Positions 8,259 to 16,604 are shown, counted from the first letter of the stretch. The stretch: DNA of 37,686 nucleotides from Candidatus Buchananbacteria bacterium RIFCSPLOWO2_01_FULL_39_33 (GCA_001817505.1 MHIM01000006.1:1-37686), one strand, 5' to 3'. A program made the numbers and translations. The notes: generated by a model from the letters alone, not told the origin.

Positions 8259-8696
8259 ATGGAATCCATTCAAAAAGTGATAAATTTAATTAAAAAAACC
8301 GGTGATAAAGTTGTAATTTTAGACAAAAACGATGATTTGAGTTGTGTGGTTATGACGGTAGCCGATTACGAAAAACTGGTTTTAGGTCAATCAGGCCTTC
8401 AGGGCTTGACAGAAGAAGAATTATTGGATAAAATAAACCGCGACATTGCTATTTGGCAGGACTCTCAAGAAAACGGGCATTTGCCAATAGATCAGCATGA
8501 TTTTTCACAGGACTTGGCTCAAAATAGCCAATCAGCCAGGGACTCCAGTTTTGATGATACTCCTTGGCCGGCGGTTGATGAAATTGATGAAAATAATGAT
8601 TTTTTGCTAAATTCAGATGATTTTAAAGAGTCGCCAATCAATGAATTATCAGAAGATGAGGATGAAGACAGGTACTATTTTGAGTCGGTGGAATAG
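8259..8696 (+). CDS. Phd/YefM-like domain protein with long acidic C-terminal tail
   Basis: MESIQKVINLIKKTGDKVVILDKNDDLSCVVMTVADYEKLVLG resembles the Phd/YefM fold; tail is rich in D/E/S. Family assignment by eye. Confidence 0.6.
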   Translation: MESIQKVINLIKKTGDKVVILDKNDDLSCVVMTVADYEKLVLGQSGLQGLTEEELLDKINRDIAIWQDSQENGHLPIDQHDFSQDLAQNSQSARDSSFDDTPWPAVDEIDENNDFLLNSDDFKESPINELSEDEDEDRYYFESVE

Positions 8697-8713
8697 GTGG
8701 AATAACTGTAGAT

Positions 8714-8763
8714 AAGTGTCTTAGCCACTAAACACTTGCAAAAATTATAATTTTTGTTATAAT
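8714..8763 (+). promoter_or_regulatory. tuf promoter with overlapping inverted repeat
   Basis: TTGCAA (8736-8741), 16 bp, TATAAT (8758-8763); AAGTGTcTTAG-cca-CTAAACACTT (8714-8737) overlaps the -35. Confidence 0.65.
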
Positions 8764-8793
8764 AATTACACATTTTTAAAAATAAATAAGTTA

Positions 8794-8840
8794 TCGAGGC
8801 CTGGGTAAAACTCCCTTGATTATAAAGGCGAGGGTCTCGA
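8794..8840 (+). promoter_or_regulatory. tuf 5' leader stem-loop
   Basis: TCGAGGCC (8794-8801) pairs with GGTCTCGA (8833-8840) with one G-U; inner CTC/GAG and CCTT/AAGG pairing possible. Confidence 0.45.
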
Positions 8841-8856
8841 GAAGGAATCAACCAAA

Positions 8857-10044
8857 ATGGCTGAAAATTTTGACAGAAGCAAACCGCATGTAAATGTGGG
8901 CACTATCGGTCACGTTGACCATGGTAAGACCACTTTGACGGCGGCTATTTTGCAGGTTTTAAGAGCAAGGGGTTTATCTTCCCAGGATAAGTCCGTTGAC
9001 CAAATTGACGCTGCTCCTGAAGAAAGAGAGCGTGGTATTACTATTGCTACTGCTCATGTTGAGTATGAGACCGAGAAAAGGCATTATGCCCACGTTGATT
9101 GTCCGGGACATGCCGATTATATTAAAAATATGATTACCGGCGCGGCTCAAATGGACGGAGCCATTTTAGTGGTTTCAGCTACTGACGGCCCCATGCCCCA
9201 AACCAAAGAACATATCTTGCTGGCCAGACAGGTAGGCGTGCCTTATATAGTTGTCTTTATTAATAAAGTTGACCAAGTTGACGATCCATCGTTGATTGAT
9301 TTGGTTGAAGAAGAAATCAGGGATTTATTGAAAAAATATGAATTTGATGGTGATAAAGCCCCGGTTATCAGGGGCTCGGCTTTAAAAGCTCTCCAAGATC
9401 CTAAAGGTTCGGAATCCGAACAGGTGATGAAGTTGATGGAGGCCTTAGACAGTTATATCCCAGTGCCGGAAAGAGCCACTGACTTGCCGTTTTTGATGCC
9501 GATTGAAGATATTTTCTCAATTGAGGGTCGGGGCACGGTGGTTACTGGCAGAATTGAAAGAGGCATTGTTAAATTAAATGAGGAAGTTGAAATCGTCGGT
9601 TTAACCGCTACCCAAAAAACAGTGGTTACCGGCATTGAAATGTTCAATAAGAATTTAGATGAAGGCCGGGCTGGCGATAATGCCGGTGTCTTACTTAGAG
9701 GTGTTAAAAAAGACGATGTGGAAAGAGGCCAGGTCTTGGCTAAGCCAGGAACTATCACTCCTCATAGCGAGTTTGAAGCCGAGGTCTATGTTTTAGCCAA
9801 AGAAGAAGGCGGCAGGCATAAGCCATTTTTCAAGGGCTATAAACCGCAATTTTATATCAGGACTACTGATGTTACCGGTGAAATTGATTTGCCGGAAGGC
9901 ACGGAAATGGTCATGCCAGGCGATACTGTTAATTTGAAGATTAAATTAGGCAAGGAAGTGGCAATGGAAGAAAAGATGAAATTCGCTATCAGAGAAGGCG
10001 GCCATACTGTCGGCGCTGGCGTGGTAACTAAGATTATTAAATAA
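8857..10044 (+). CDS. tuf: Elongation factor Tu
   Basis: [62 protein letters not shown]. Confidence 0.99.
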   Translation: MAENFDRSKPHVNVGTIGHVDHGKTTLTAAILQVLRARGLSSQDKSVDQIDAAPEERERGITIATAHVEYETEKRHYAHVDCPGHADYIKNMITGAAQMDGAILVVSATDGPMPQTKEHILLARQVGVPYIVVFINKVDQVDDPSLIDLVEEEIRDLLKKYEFDGDKAPVIRGSALKALQDPKGSESEQVMKLMEALDSYIPVPERATDLPFLMPIEDIFSIEGRGTVVTGRIERGIVKLNEEVEIVGLTATQKTVVTGIEMFNKNLDEGRAGDNAGVLLRGVKKDDVERGQVLAKPGTITPHSEFEAEVYVLAKEEGGRHKPFFKGYKPQFYIRTTDVTGEIDLPEGTEMVMPGDTVNLKIKLGKEVAMEEKMKFAIREGGHTVGAGVVTKIIK

Positions 10045-10067
10045 ACCATTTTATAAACAGATAATCG

Positions 10068-10094
10068 GGGATTGGCGGCCGAGCCACCAGTCCC
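10068..10094 (+). promoter_or_regulatory. GC-rich hairpin in tuf-rpsJ spacer
   Basis: GGGATTGGCGGC-cga-GCCACCAGTCCC, 12-bp stem with one wobble and one mismatch. Confidence 0.55.
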
Positions 10095-10132
10095 TGAAGT
10101 TACCCGGTGGGGTGAAACTGAAATTTAAAAAC

Positions 10133-10477
10133 ATGGTAAGCACAACTATTGCAAGCAAAGAAAAAGAAAAAGCTCATCAAAGGATTAGAATAAAGATCAA
10201 GGCCTATGATCATAAGGTTATTGACAATTCTGCCAAAAAGATCATTGAAACCTGCCTTAGAAACGGTGTGGCGATAGCTGGTCCGGTGCCATTGCCGACT
10301 GAAAAAAAGAAATATACAGTTAACCGTTCAACTTTCGTGCATAAAGACAGTCGTGAGCAGTTTGAAATGAGGATCCACAAAAGATTATTGGATATCATTG
10401 ATCCTGACGCTAAGACCGTTGATGCCCTGATGAACTTGAATCTGCCAGCCGGCGTGAACATTGAGATTAAAATGTAG
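10133..10477 (+). CDS. rpsJ: 30S ribosomal protein S10
   Basis: [71 protein letters not shown] at 10133 or GTG at 10112. Confidence 0.95.
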   Translation: MVSTTIASKEKEKAHQRIRIKIKAYDHKVIDNSAKKIIETCLRNGVAIAGPVPLPTEKKKYTVNRSTFVHKDSREQFEMRIHKRLLDIIDPDAKTVDALMNLNLPAGVNIEIKM

Positions 10478-10480
10478 AAC

Positions 10481-10554
10481 CTACGAATCTACAAATTATT
10501 TACAAATTTACAAATAAATATTTGTAAATTTGTAACCGATTTGTGGATTGGTAG
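10481..10554 (+). repeat. Intergenic inverted repeat (TTTACAAAT dialect)
   Basis: TTACAAATTTACAAATA-aa-TATTTGTAAATTTGTAA nearly uninterrupted hairpin, with outer CTACgAATCTACAAAT/ATTTGTGGATTgGTAG arms. Confidence 0.8.
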
Positions 10555-10570
10555 AGTTTAGTAAATTACA

Positions 10571-10900
10571 ATTAGGAACCGAAGATAGAAGTACTTTTCT
10601 GATTTTGGAGAGAGAACTCGCCAGTAGCTCAGCTGAACAAATTGCACTATACGCTACGGCGAAGCGTGTGAACAGCTAAGTGTTCTCTCTCCTCCAATTT
10701 TGGGAGGGATTAGAGTAATACTCTTTTGTACTTGGGTTAGGACCAAGCAACTGAGTTCCCCTCCCTCTCTGTTTTTTTGGAGAAAGGTCAAACCCTTAAT
10801 TGGGTTGTCTGGAAAAAGACTAGATAAACCTCTGATTAGATTTCTGGAGGAAGCCAGGTCTAAAAAGAGTATCTTTCTCCTTTTATCTTCGGTTCTTAAT
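10571..10900 (+). ncRNA. Candidate structured RNA, family unrecognised
   Basis: Terminal helix ATTAGGAACCGAAGATA (10571-10587)/TATCTTCGGTTCTTAAT (10884-10900), one G-U; GGAGAGAGAAC (10607-10617)/GTTCTCTCTCC (10682-10692); GGGAGGG (10702-10708)/CCCTCCC (10759-10765) enclosing AGAGTaatACTCT and CTTGGgttaggaCCAAG. No credible long CDS. Strand inferred from flanking genes. Confidence 0.6.
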
Positions 10901-11101
10901 GATAAAATCTATCCGCTGTGGCGGATAAGCAATCATTTCCATAAGTGGAAAAAGATCCCAAGTTATTAGAAGCCAACAGGGGAAAACCTCCAATCGTGGC
11001 AGTTGATTGACAAGGAAAAAAAGAGAGACAGTTTTATAACTATCTCACCAAAATATCTTAAAAATTAATAGATTTTAAGCTCAAGGTTATTGAGCGGTTA
11101 G

Positions 11102-11137
11102 ATCTGGCTTTTTTAAGATAGCCGGATTTTTTATTTA
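11102..11137 (+). terminator. Terminator-like hairpin downstream of candidate ncRNA
   Basis: ATCTGGCT-ttttttaagat-AGCCGGAT-TTTTTATTT. Confidence 0.65.
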
Positions 11138-11138
11138 T

Positions 11139-11205
11139 ACAAATTTATAAATCATTTACAAATTTACAAATATTTGTAGATTAGTAGCTGATTGGTGGAT
11201 TGGCA
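11139..11205 (+). repeat. Second TTTACAAAT-dialect intergenic repeat upstream of rplC
   Basis: ACAAATTTATAAATCATTTACAAATTTACAAATATTTGTAGATTAGTAGCTGATTGGTGGATTGG. Confidence 0.6.
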
Positions 11206-11232
11206 GCAAAACGGATAAATTAAAACACCAGT

Positions 11233-11976
11233 ATGAAGTTTATTTTAGGCAAAAAATTAGCTATGACTCAGATTTTTGGAGCCAATGGGCAAGCCGTTCC
11301 AGTAACGGCGGTTTTAGCCGAACCCAATATTGTTGCTCAAGTTAAAACGGCCGATAAAGATAAATACAGCGCGGTTCAGGTCGGTTTTGGAGCGGGTAAA
11401 AATCTTAATAAGCCTCAAGCCGGACATTTAAAGGGCTTGGATCATCTTAAAATAGTCAGAGAGTTCAGAATAAGTCCGGCTGAAGCCGTTAAACTAAAAA
11501 GGGGCGATAGAATTACCGTTGATGTTTTTAAAAAAGACGATAAGGTTAAAGTTGTCGGCACTTCCAAAGGGCGAGGTTACCAAGGCGTGGTTAAAAGGCA
11601 TGGTTTTCATGGCAGTCCGGCTTCTCACGGCCATAAAGACCAGTTGAGAAAATCGGGCTCCATTGGCGCTACTGATCCGGCCAGGGTTTTCAAGGGTATG
11701 AGAATGGCTGGTCGAATGGGTCACGACCAGATTAGCGTTTTGGGCTTGGCGATAGTGGATATTGACCAAGAAAAGAATATCCTTTACATCAAGGGAGCAG
11801 TGCCGGGAGCTCGAAATGGCTTATTGCTTATCAGCGCTCCGGGAGAAATGAAGATTCAAGCCAGCCAGAAAACCCTGTCTGCGCAGGCAGGAATAAAACA
11901 AAAAAACACGGAGGAACAAAAACCGACAGCAGAAGCTATAGAAGAAGCCAAGTCGGAAACAGCAACTGAAATATAA
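11233..11976 (+). CDS. rplC: 50S ribosomal protein L3
   Basis: MKFILGKKLAMTQIF, GTSKGRGYQGVVKRHGFHGSPASHGHKDQLRKSGSIGATDPARVFKGMRMAGRMG; charged C-terminal extension. Confidence 0.97.
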   Translation: MKFILGKKLAMTQIFGANGQAVPVTAVLAEPNIVAQVKTADKDKYSAVQVGFGAGKNLNKPQAGHLKGLDHLKIVREFRISPAEAVKLKRGDRITVDVFKKDDKVKVVGTSKGRGYQGVVKRHGFHGSPASHGHKDQLRKSGSIGATDPARVFKGMRMAGRMGHDQISVLGLAIVDIDQEKNILYIKGAVPGARNGLLLISAPGEMKIQASQKTLSAQAGIKQKNTEEQKPTAEAIEEAKSETATEI

Positions 11977-11993
11977 ATAATCCTATAAACTGC

Positions 11994-12027
11994 CCACTAC
12001 TCACTAGCCACTACTCACTACCAACTA
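11994..12027 (+). repeat. CACTACT word half-arm between rplC and rplD
   Basis: GCCCACTACTCACTAGCCACTACTCACTACCAACTA, same dialect as the rpsC-rplP element. Confidence 0.6.
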
Positions 12028-12030
12028 ATT

Positions 12031-12723
12031 ATGAAGATCCCAGTTTACAATTTAAGCGGTGATAAAATTAAGGATATTGAAATAAGCCAGAGGATTTTTG
12101 GTGTTAAGCCCAAAGTTGAAGTTGTTCACCAGGTAGTGGTGGCTCAAACAGCCAACGCCCGTCAGGTTTTGGCCCACACCTTGGATAAAAGTGAAGTCAG
12201 GGGCGGCGGCAAGAAACCCTGGAGGCAAAAAGGCACCGGTCGAGCTCGGCACGGATCAATCCGTTCCCCCTTATGGCGCGGCGGTGGCATTACTTTCGGC
12301 CCAACCAAATATCGAAATTTTTCTAAAATTATCAATAAAAAACACAAGCAGTTGGCTTTAGCCATGTGTTTATCAGATAAGATTTTGGCTAAGGCCTTGA
12401 TCGTGTTGGAAAAGTTGGAATTACCCACCGGCAAAACTAAAGATTTGAAAAATTGGCTTGATAACCTTAAATCAAAAATAACCGACATTCAGAATAAGAA
12501 AAAATTTTTATTGGTGCTTGATAAAAATGATCAGAGTCTAATCAGGGCGGTAAAAAATTTGGATAAAACTGACGTTATTTTAGCTGACAGTTTGAATTGC
12601 CTGGATATTTTAAGCCACGATGCCATTTTAACTTCCGAGCCAGCTATTACCCAAATTGATAAGCATTATAAAAAAGTCAGTGTCAAAAGAAGTCGGGAAT
12701 CAGAAATAAAAAATAAGAAATAA
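12031..12723 (+). CDS. rplD: 50S ribosomal protein L4
   Basis: KSEVRGGGKKPWRQKGTGRARHGSIRSPLWRGGGITFGP. Confidence 0.97.
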   Translation: MKIPVYNLSGDKIKDIEISQRIFGVKPKVEVVHQVVVAQTANARQVLAHTLDKSEVRGGGKKPWRQKGTGRARHGSIRSPLWRGGGITFGPTKYRNFSKIINKKHKQLALAMCLSDKILAKALIVLEKLELPTGKTKDLKNWLDNLKSKITDIQNKKKFLLVLDKNDQSLIRAVKNLDKTDVILADSLNCLDILSHDAILTSEPAITQIDKHYKKVSVKRSRESEIKNKK

Positions 12724-12750
12724 ATTTGATCTGTTAAATTAGCTAAAGTT

Positions 12751-13200
12751 ATGAGTATTTTTGATAAGTTTAAAAAATCTAAGATCGAGAGAGCCCAATC
12801 AGTCGTTTCTAAAAAAGAAACTGCTAAGGTTAAGATTGACAGGCCAGAGCCCAATATTTCAAAAACTGAAGTTGATGACCAGCCGAAAGTCAATCAATCA
12901 TTTTCAGCTAAGGACTCAAAATTTCACGGTCTTTTAGTTAGACCATTGATTACTGAAAAAGCCACTAACTTAGGGCAGAAAAATCAATATGTGTTTGCCA
13001 TATCAAATAAAGCCAATAAGATTCAGATAGCGCAAGCTATTGAGGCCAGGTATGGCGTCAAGCCGATTAAAGTCAATGTTTTAAATATTTCTGGTAAGGT
13101 TGTCAGGCGGGGCAGGCAGATCGGCCGGACCAAGGATTGGAGAAAGGCCGTTATCACTTTGCCGGCCGGAAAAAATATTCAGATTCATGAAGGAGTTTAA
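12751..13200 (+). CDS. rplW: 50S ribosomal protein L23 with N-terminal extension
   Basis: LVRPLITEKATNLGQKNQYVFAISNKANKIQIAQAIEARYGVKPIKVNVLN; about 58 extra N-terminal residues. Confidence 0.94.
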   Translation: MSIFDKFKKSKIERAQSVVSKKETAKVKIDRPEPNISKTEVDDQPKVNQSFSAKDSKFHGLLVRPLITEKATNLGQKNQYVFAISNKANKIQIAQAIEARYGVKPIKVNVLNISGKVVRRGRQIGRTKDWRKAVITLPAGKNIQIHEGV

Positions 13201-13236
13201 TAATTTAAGAATTAATTAATTGTTTTCCGCTCAAGG

Positions 13237-13276
13237 CGCCGTGCCTGCCTCTGGCCTGGGATCTGCCTCTGGCCTG
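13237..13276. repeat. CTGCCTCTGGCCTG direct repeat / dispersed GC-rich repeat
   Basis: CTGCCTCTGGCCTG at 13245-13258 and 13263-13276; 13237-13255 reverse complement matches 27922-27940 in 18/19 positions. Confidence 0.7.
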
Positions 13277-13299
13277 AAGAAATTAGAAATTTTAAAGAA

Positions 13300-14148
13300 A
13301 TGGCAATAAAAATCTACAAACCAACTACTCCAGCCAGACGTCACACTTCAGTGTTGGCGAGTGATGATATTACTGCCAGTCAGCCGCAGAAACGGCTGGT
13401 TATTTCCGGCCAAAAAATGGCCGGCCGCAATAATCAAGGAAAAATTACTGTCAGGCATCAAGGTGGCGGCCAGAGGAAAAAAATCAGAATCATTGATTAT
13501 AAGAGGGACAAGTTTGACATTCCGGCGAAAGTTGCCAGTATTGAATATGATCCCGGCCGGAATGCCCGAATAGCTCTCTTAAATTACACTGATGGTGAGA
13601 AAAGGTATATCGTGGCTCCTATTGAGTTGAAAGTTGGTGAAAAACTGATGAGTTCCAAGAAGTTGATTGAGTTTAAAGCCGGTAATGCCATGCCGCTCTT
13701 AGTTGTTCCACCAGGGATGTTTGTCTATAATGTGGAGATGATGCCGGGCAAAGGCGGACAATTAGCGCGCAGCGCCGGTAATGCCATTTATTTGATGGGC
13801 TTAGATGGCGGCCATGCTCAGCTGAAGATGCCCTCGGGGGAAATCAGATTGGTCTCTGATAAGTGTTTGGCTACTATCGGCTCAGTTAGCAACCAGGATT
13901 ATAAGAATATCAGATGGGGTAGAGCTGGCCGGATGAGACATAAAGGTATTAGGCCGACAGTCCGAGGCAAAGCCATGAATCCAGTTGATCATCCTCATGG
14001 CGGCGGCGAAGGCAATAACCCTATTGGTTTGAAGAATCCTAAAACCCCCTGGGGCAAGCCGGCGCTGGGAGTTAAGACCAGAAGGAATAATCGAATATCT
14101 GATCAGATGATTATTGCCAGAAGGCATACCAAAAAGAGGCATAAGTAA
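13300..14148 (+). CDS. rplB: 50S ribosomal protein L2
   Basis: [36 protein letters not shown]. Confidence 0.98.
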   Translation: MAIKIYKPTTPARRHTSVLASDDITASQPQKRLVISGQKMAGRNNQGKITVRHQGGGQRKKIRIIDYKRDKFDIPAKVASIEYDPGRNARIALLNYTDGEKRYIVAPIELKVGEKLMSSKKLIEFKAGNAMPLLVVPPGMFVYNVEMMPGKGGQLARSAGNAIYLMGLDGGHAQLKMPSGEIRLVSDKCLATIGSVSNQDYKNIRWGRAGRMRHKGIRPTVRGKAMNPVDHPHGGGEGNNPIGLKNPKTPWGKPALGVKTRRNNRISDQMIIARRHTKKRHK

Positions 14149-14228
14149 AAAGCCAAATCAAGGTAAAATCAATTAATTAAAAAATAATTTTCATTTTCTA
14201 ATTAAATTTTTAATTTAGCGAAGCGGTT

Positions 14229-14516
14229 ATGTCCAGAAGTTCAAAAAAAGGTCCTTATGTCAACCAAAAACTATTGAAGAAAATGGCCAGAGTTCCCAGA
14301 GGCGAGAAAGTCGTCATTCGGACTTGGGCCAGGGAAAGCACTATTACTCCGGAAATGGTCGGCTTTACTTTTGGCGTGCACACTGGCCGCGAACATTTGC
14401 CGGTTTTAATTATTGAAAATATGGTCGGACATAAATTAGGTGAATTTGCGCCCACTAAAAAATTCGTCCGCCATGGCGGCAAAATCCAAAAAGCCATAGA
14501 GCAAGAGAAAAAATAA
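14229..14516 (+). CDS. rpsS: 30S ribosomal protein S19
   Basis: [64 protein letters not shown]. Confidence 0.98.
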   Translation: MSRSSKKGPYVNQKLLKKMARVPRGEKVVIRTWARESTITPEMVGFTFGVHTGREHLPVLIIENMVGHKLGEFAPTKKFVRHGGKIQKAIEQEKK

Positions 14517-14517
14517 T

Positions 14518-15051
14518 ATGGAAATCAGAGCCAAGGCAAAATTTATCAGGATTTCTCCGAAAAAAATGAGGTTGGTTGCCAACTTGATTCGCGGCTTGGC
14601 GGTGGATCAGGCGGCTGTTCAATTGAAATTTAGCAAAAAAAATGCTGCTTGGCCGATAGCCAAATTATTAAAATCAGCTATTGCTAATGCGGAAGAAAAT
14701 GAGAATTTAAAAAGGAATAATTTGTTTATTAAAGAAATCAATGTTGATGGCGGCCCGACTTTAAAGCGCTGGCTGCCGAAAGCCATGGGCCGCGCTACTC
14801 CGCTAATTAAAAGATCTTCCCATATCAGCTTGGTTTTAGCGGAAAAAGTTCCTACTGTCGGAACAGACAAAGTTAAGAAAGAAGATACCAAAGACGATCT
14901 TATTAAAATAGAAGATTTGGGAAAAATCAGCCGCCAGAACAAAACTGAGGATAAAAAAGAAGAAAAAAAACCGGCAAGCAGCGGCCGCCAAGGCGGCCCA
15001 GTCAGCCAGAAAATAGTTAATAAAATTTTTAATAGAAGAACCGGCAGTTAA
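14518..15051 (+). CDS. rplV: 50S ribosomal protein L22 with charged C-terminal extension
   Basis: AKAKFIRISPKKMRLVANLIRGLAVDQAAVQL, INVDGGPTLKRWLPKAMGRATPLIKRSSHISLVL; then ~65-aa Lys/Glu-rich tail. Confidence 0.96.
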   Translation: MEIRAKAKFIRISPKKMRLVANLIRGLAVDQAAVQLKFSKKNAAWPIAKLLKSAIANAEENENLKRNNLFIKEINVDGGPTLKRWLPKAMGRATPLIKRSSHISLVLAEKVPTVGTDKVKKEDTKDDLIKIEDLGKISRQNKTEDKKEEKKPASSGRQGGPVSQKIVNKIFNRRTGS

Positions 15052-15061
15052 AGGACTGGTA

Positions 15062-15152
15062 GGTTGTAGCTTTTTAGCTTTTTAGTCAATAATCAATTAA
15101 GAAGTTAAAAATACTATAACCTAATAAGCTAACTAGCTAAAAAGCTAAAACC
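15062..15152 (+). repeat. Intergenic inverted repeat (TAGCTTTTTAGCT dialect)
   Basis: GGTTgTAGCTTTTTAGCT / AGCTAAAAAGCTAaAACC; 3' arm ends directly at the rpsC ATG. Confidence 0.85.
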
Positions 15153-15854
15153 ATGGGACAGAAAGTTCATCCAAAAGCGTTTAGATTAAAAATCAATAAA
15201 ACCTGGGATTCCAAGTGGTTTTCTGACCGGGATTTTTCGCAATTATTGGAACATGATATAAAAATCAGAAAATTTATTTTGAATAAATTTAAAGCAGCCG
15301 GGATTTCTCGCGTGGATATTGAAAGATCAAGCAATGGCCTTAGTCTTAATGTTCGTTGCGCTAAGCCGGGCCTTGTTATTGGCCGAGGCGGCCAAGGAGC
15401 CGAAGATCTGAAAAAAGAAATCCATAATAAGTTTATGAAAGATGCTTTTAGCCGCCAAAGAGGCATCAAGAACATAAATATTAACATTATTGAAGTGGAG
15501 AATCCCAGTTTGGATTCCTCGATCATTACCCAGCAGATTATTGCTGATTTGGAAAAAAGGATTCCTTTTAGGCGGGCTGTTAAACAAGCCATGGGACGGG
15601 CGGAAAAAGCCGGAGCCAAAGGCATTAAAGTTATTGTTTCTGGCCGGTTAAACGGAGCTGAGATTGCCAGAAGGGAAACATTTTCAACTGGCAAAGTGCC
15701 ATTGCATACTCTGCGCGCCGATATAGATTATAGCCGCGATGCCGCGATGACGATTTATGGAAAAATAGGAGTTAAGGTTTGGATTTATCGCGGTGAAATA
15801 TTTGCTGAAACTAATAATCAGGCCAAAGCCGAAGCGGTTAAGAGTTTTAAATAA
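15153..15854 (+). CDS. rpsC: 30S ribosomal protein S3
   Basis: MGQKVHPKAFRLKI, GLVIGRGGQGAEDLKKEI, GRLNGAEIARRETFSTGKVPLHTLRADIDY. Confidence 0.98.
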   Translation: MGQKVHPKAFRLKINKTWDSKWFSDRDFSQLLEHDIKIRKFILNKFKAAGISRVDIERSSNGLSLNVRCAKPGLVIGRGGQGAEDLKKEIHNKFMKDAFSRQRGIKNININIIEVENPSLDSSIITQQIIADLEKRIPFRRAVKQAMGRAEKAGAKGIKVIVSGRLNGAEIARRETFSTGKVPLHTLRADIDYSRDAAMTIYGKIGVKVWIYRGEIFAETNNQAKAEAVKSFK

Positions 15855-15860
15855 TTAGAT

Positions 15861-15937
15861 GGTAGTGAGTAGCGAGTAGCGAGTAGAAATTTTTAAAAAT
15901 AATTCTATTCACTACTCACTACTCACTACTCACTACC
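15861..15937 (+). repeat. Intergenic inverted repeat (GTAGTGA dialect)
   Basis: GGTAGTGAGTAGCGAGTAGCGAGTAGAA ... TTCACTACTCACTACTCACTACTCACTACC. Confidence 0.85.
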
Positions 15938-15957
15938 AACTACAAACTAATAAAGAT

Positions 15958-16368
15958 ATGTCTTTAGCGCCAAAAAAATTAAAAATGAGAAAACCACATC
16001 GTCCAGCTGTTAAAGGTATGGCGGCCAGAAGCAACGCCATTGCTTTTGGCGCGTTTGCCCTTAAAGCGACTACCGGCGGCTGGGTTAGTGCCCAACAGTT
16101 GGAGTCAGCCAGAAGAGTTATTACCAAGTTTGTCAAACGCGGCGGCAAAATTTGGATTAGAATTTTCCCGCATCGTCCAATTACCCAAAAAGGAACTCAA
16201 GCGACGATGGGCGGCGGCAAAGGCGTGCTGGAATATTATGTAGCCATAGTCAAACCCGGGACAATTATTTTTGAAATGGCTGGCATTGACGAGGCCGAAG
16301 CCAAGAAAGCCATGACTCTGGCTGGCTATAAATTGCCGGTTAGAACTAAATTTTTAGCCAAGGATTAA
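15958..16368 (+). CDS. rplP: 50S ribosomal protein L16
   Basis: FGAFALKATTGGWVSAQQLESARRVITKFVKRGGKIWIRIFPHRPITQKGTQATMGGGKGVLEYYVAIVKPGTIIFEM. Confidence 0.97.
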   Translation: MSLAPKKLKMRKPHRPAVKGMAARSNAIAFGAFALKATTGGWVSAQQLESARRVITKFVKRGGKIWIRIFPHRPITQKGTQATMGGGKGVLEYYVAIVKPGTIIFEMAGIDEAEAKKAMTLAGYKLPVRTKFLAKD

Positions 16369-16392
16369 TTATTATAAGATTTTCTATCAAGT

Positions 16393-16584
16393 ATGGATAT
16401 TAAAGAAATAAGAAACAAGCCATTATCAGAATTGAATCATCTTCTTGGCGAACTGAGAAAAAAAATGGATGATTTAAAATTCAAGGTCTATCAGAATCAG
16501 TTGAAAAATGTCAGAGAAATTAGAATCTTAAAAAAAGATATCGCTAAAATTTTAACGATTATATCCGAAAAAAATAAGGAGTAA
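16393..16584 (+). CDS. rpmC: 50S ribosomal protein L29
   Basis: MDIKEIRNKPLSELNHLLGELRKKMDDLKFKVYQNQLKNVREIRILKKDIAKILTII. Confidence 0.95.
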   Translation: MDIKEIRNKPLSELNHLLGELRKKMDDLKFKVYQNQLKNVREIRILKKDIAKILTIISEKNKE

Positions 16585-16604
16585 GCTAATATTTATAGAT
16601 TTAT

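Noticed and set aside
8259-8696. Complete toxin-antitoxin module
   Set aside because: No toxin-like ORF adjacent; next gene is tuf and the divergent ORF is unrecognised.
10620-10680. Possible tRNA suggested by CCAGTAGCTCAGCTGAACA
   Set aside because: No T-arm GTTCGA loop, anticodon arm or correct acceptor geometry; the sequence lies inside an 11-bp-closed hairpin.
10571-10900. Assignment of the structured RNA as RNase P RNA, tmRNA, SRP RNA or group I intron
   Set aside because: Conserved core sequences of RNase P, tmRNA and SRP were not found; an AGACTAGA stretch resembles a group I R element, but other core elements and an interrupted exon are missing.
10700-10969. 89-aa ORF inside the candidate ncRNA region
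   Set aside because: Low-complexity translation with no recognisable motif, no SD, and it overlaps the extensive helices; structured RNA explains the sequence better.
15167-15694. 175-aa minus-strand ORF antisense to rpsC
   Set aside because: Antisense shadow ORF of S3; no independent support.
15861-15937. CRISPR-like reading of the CACTACT tandem words
   Set aside because: Period is ~7-8 bp with no unique spacers; it is an inverted word repeat.
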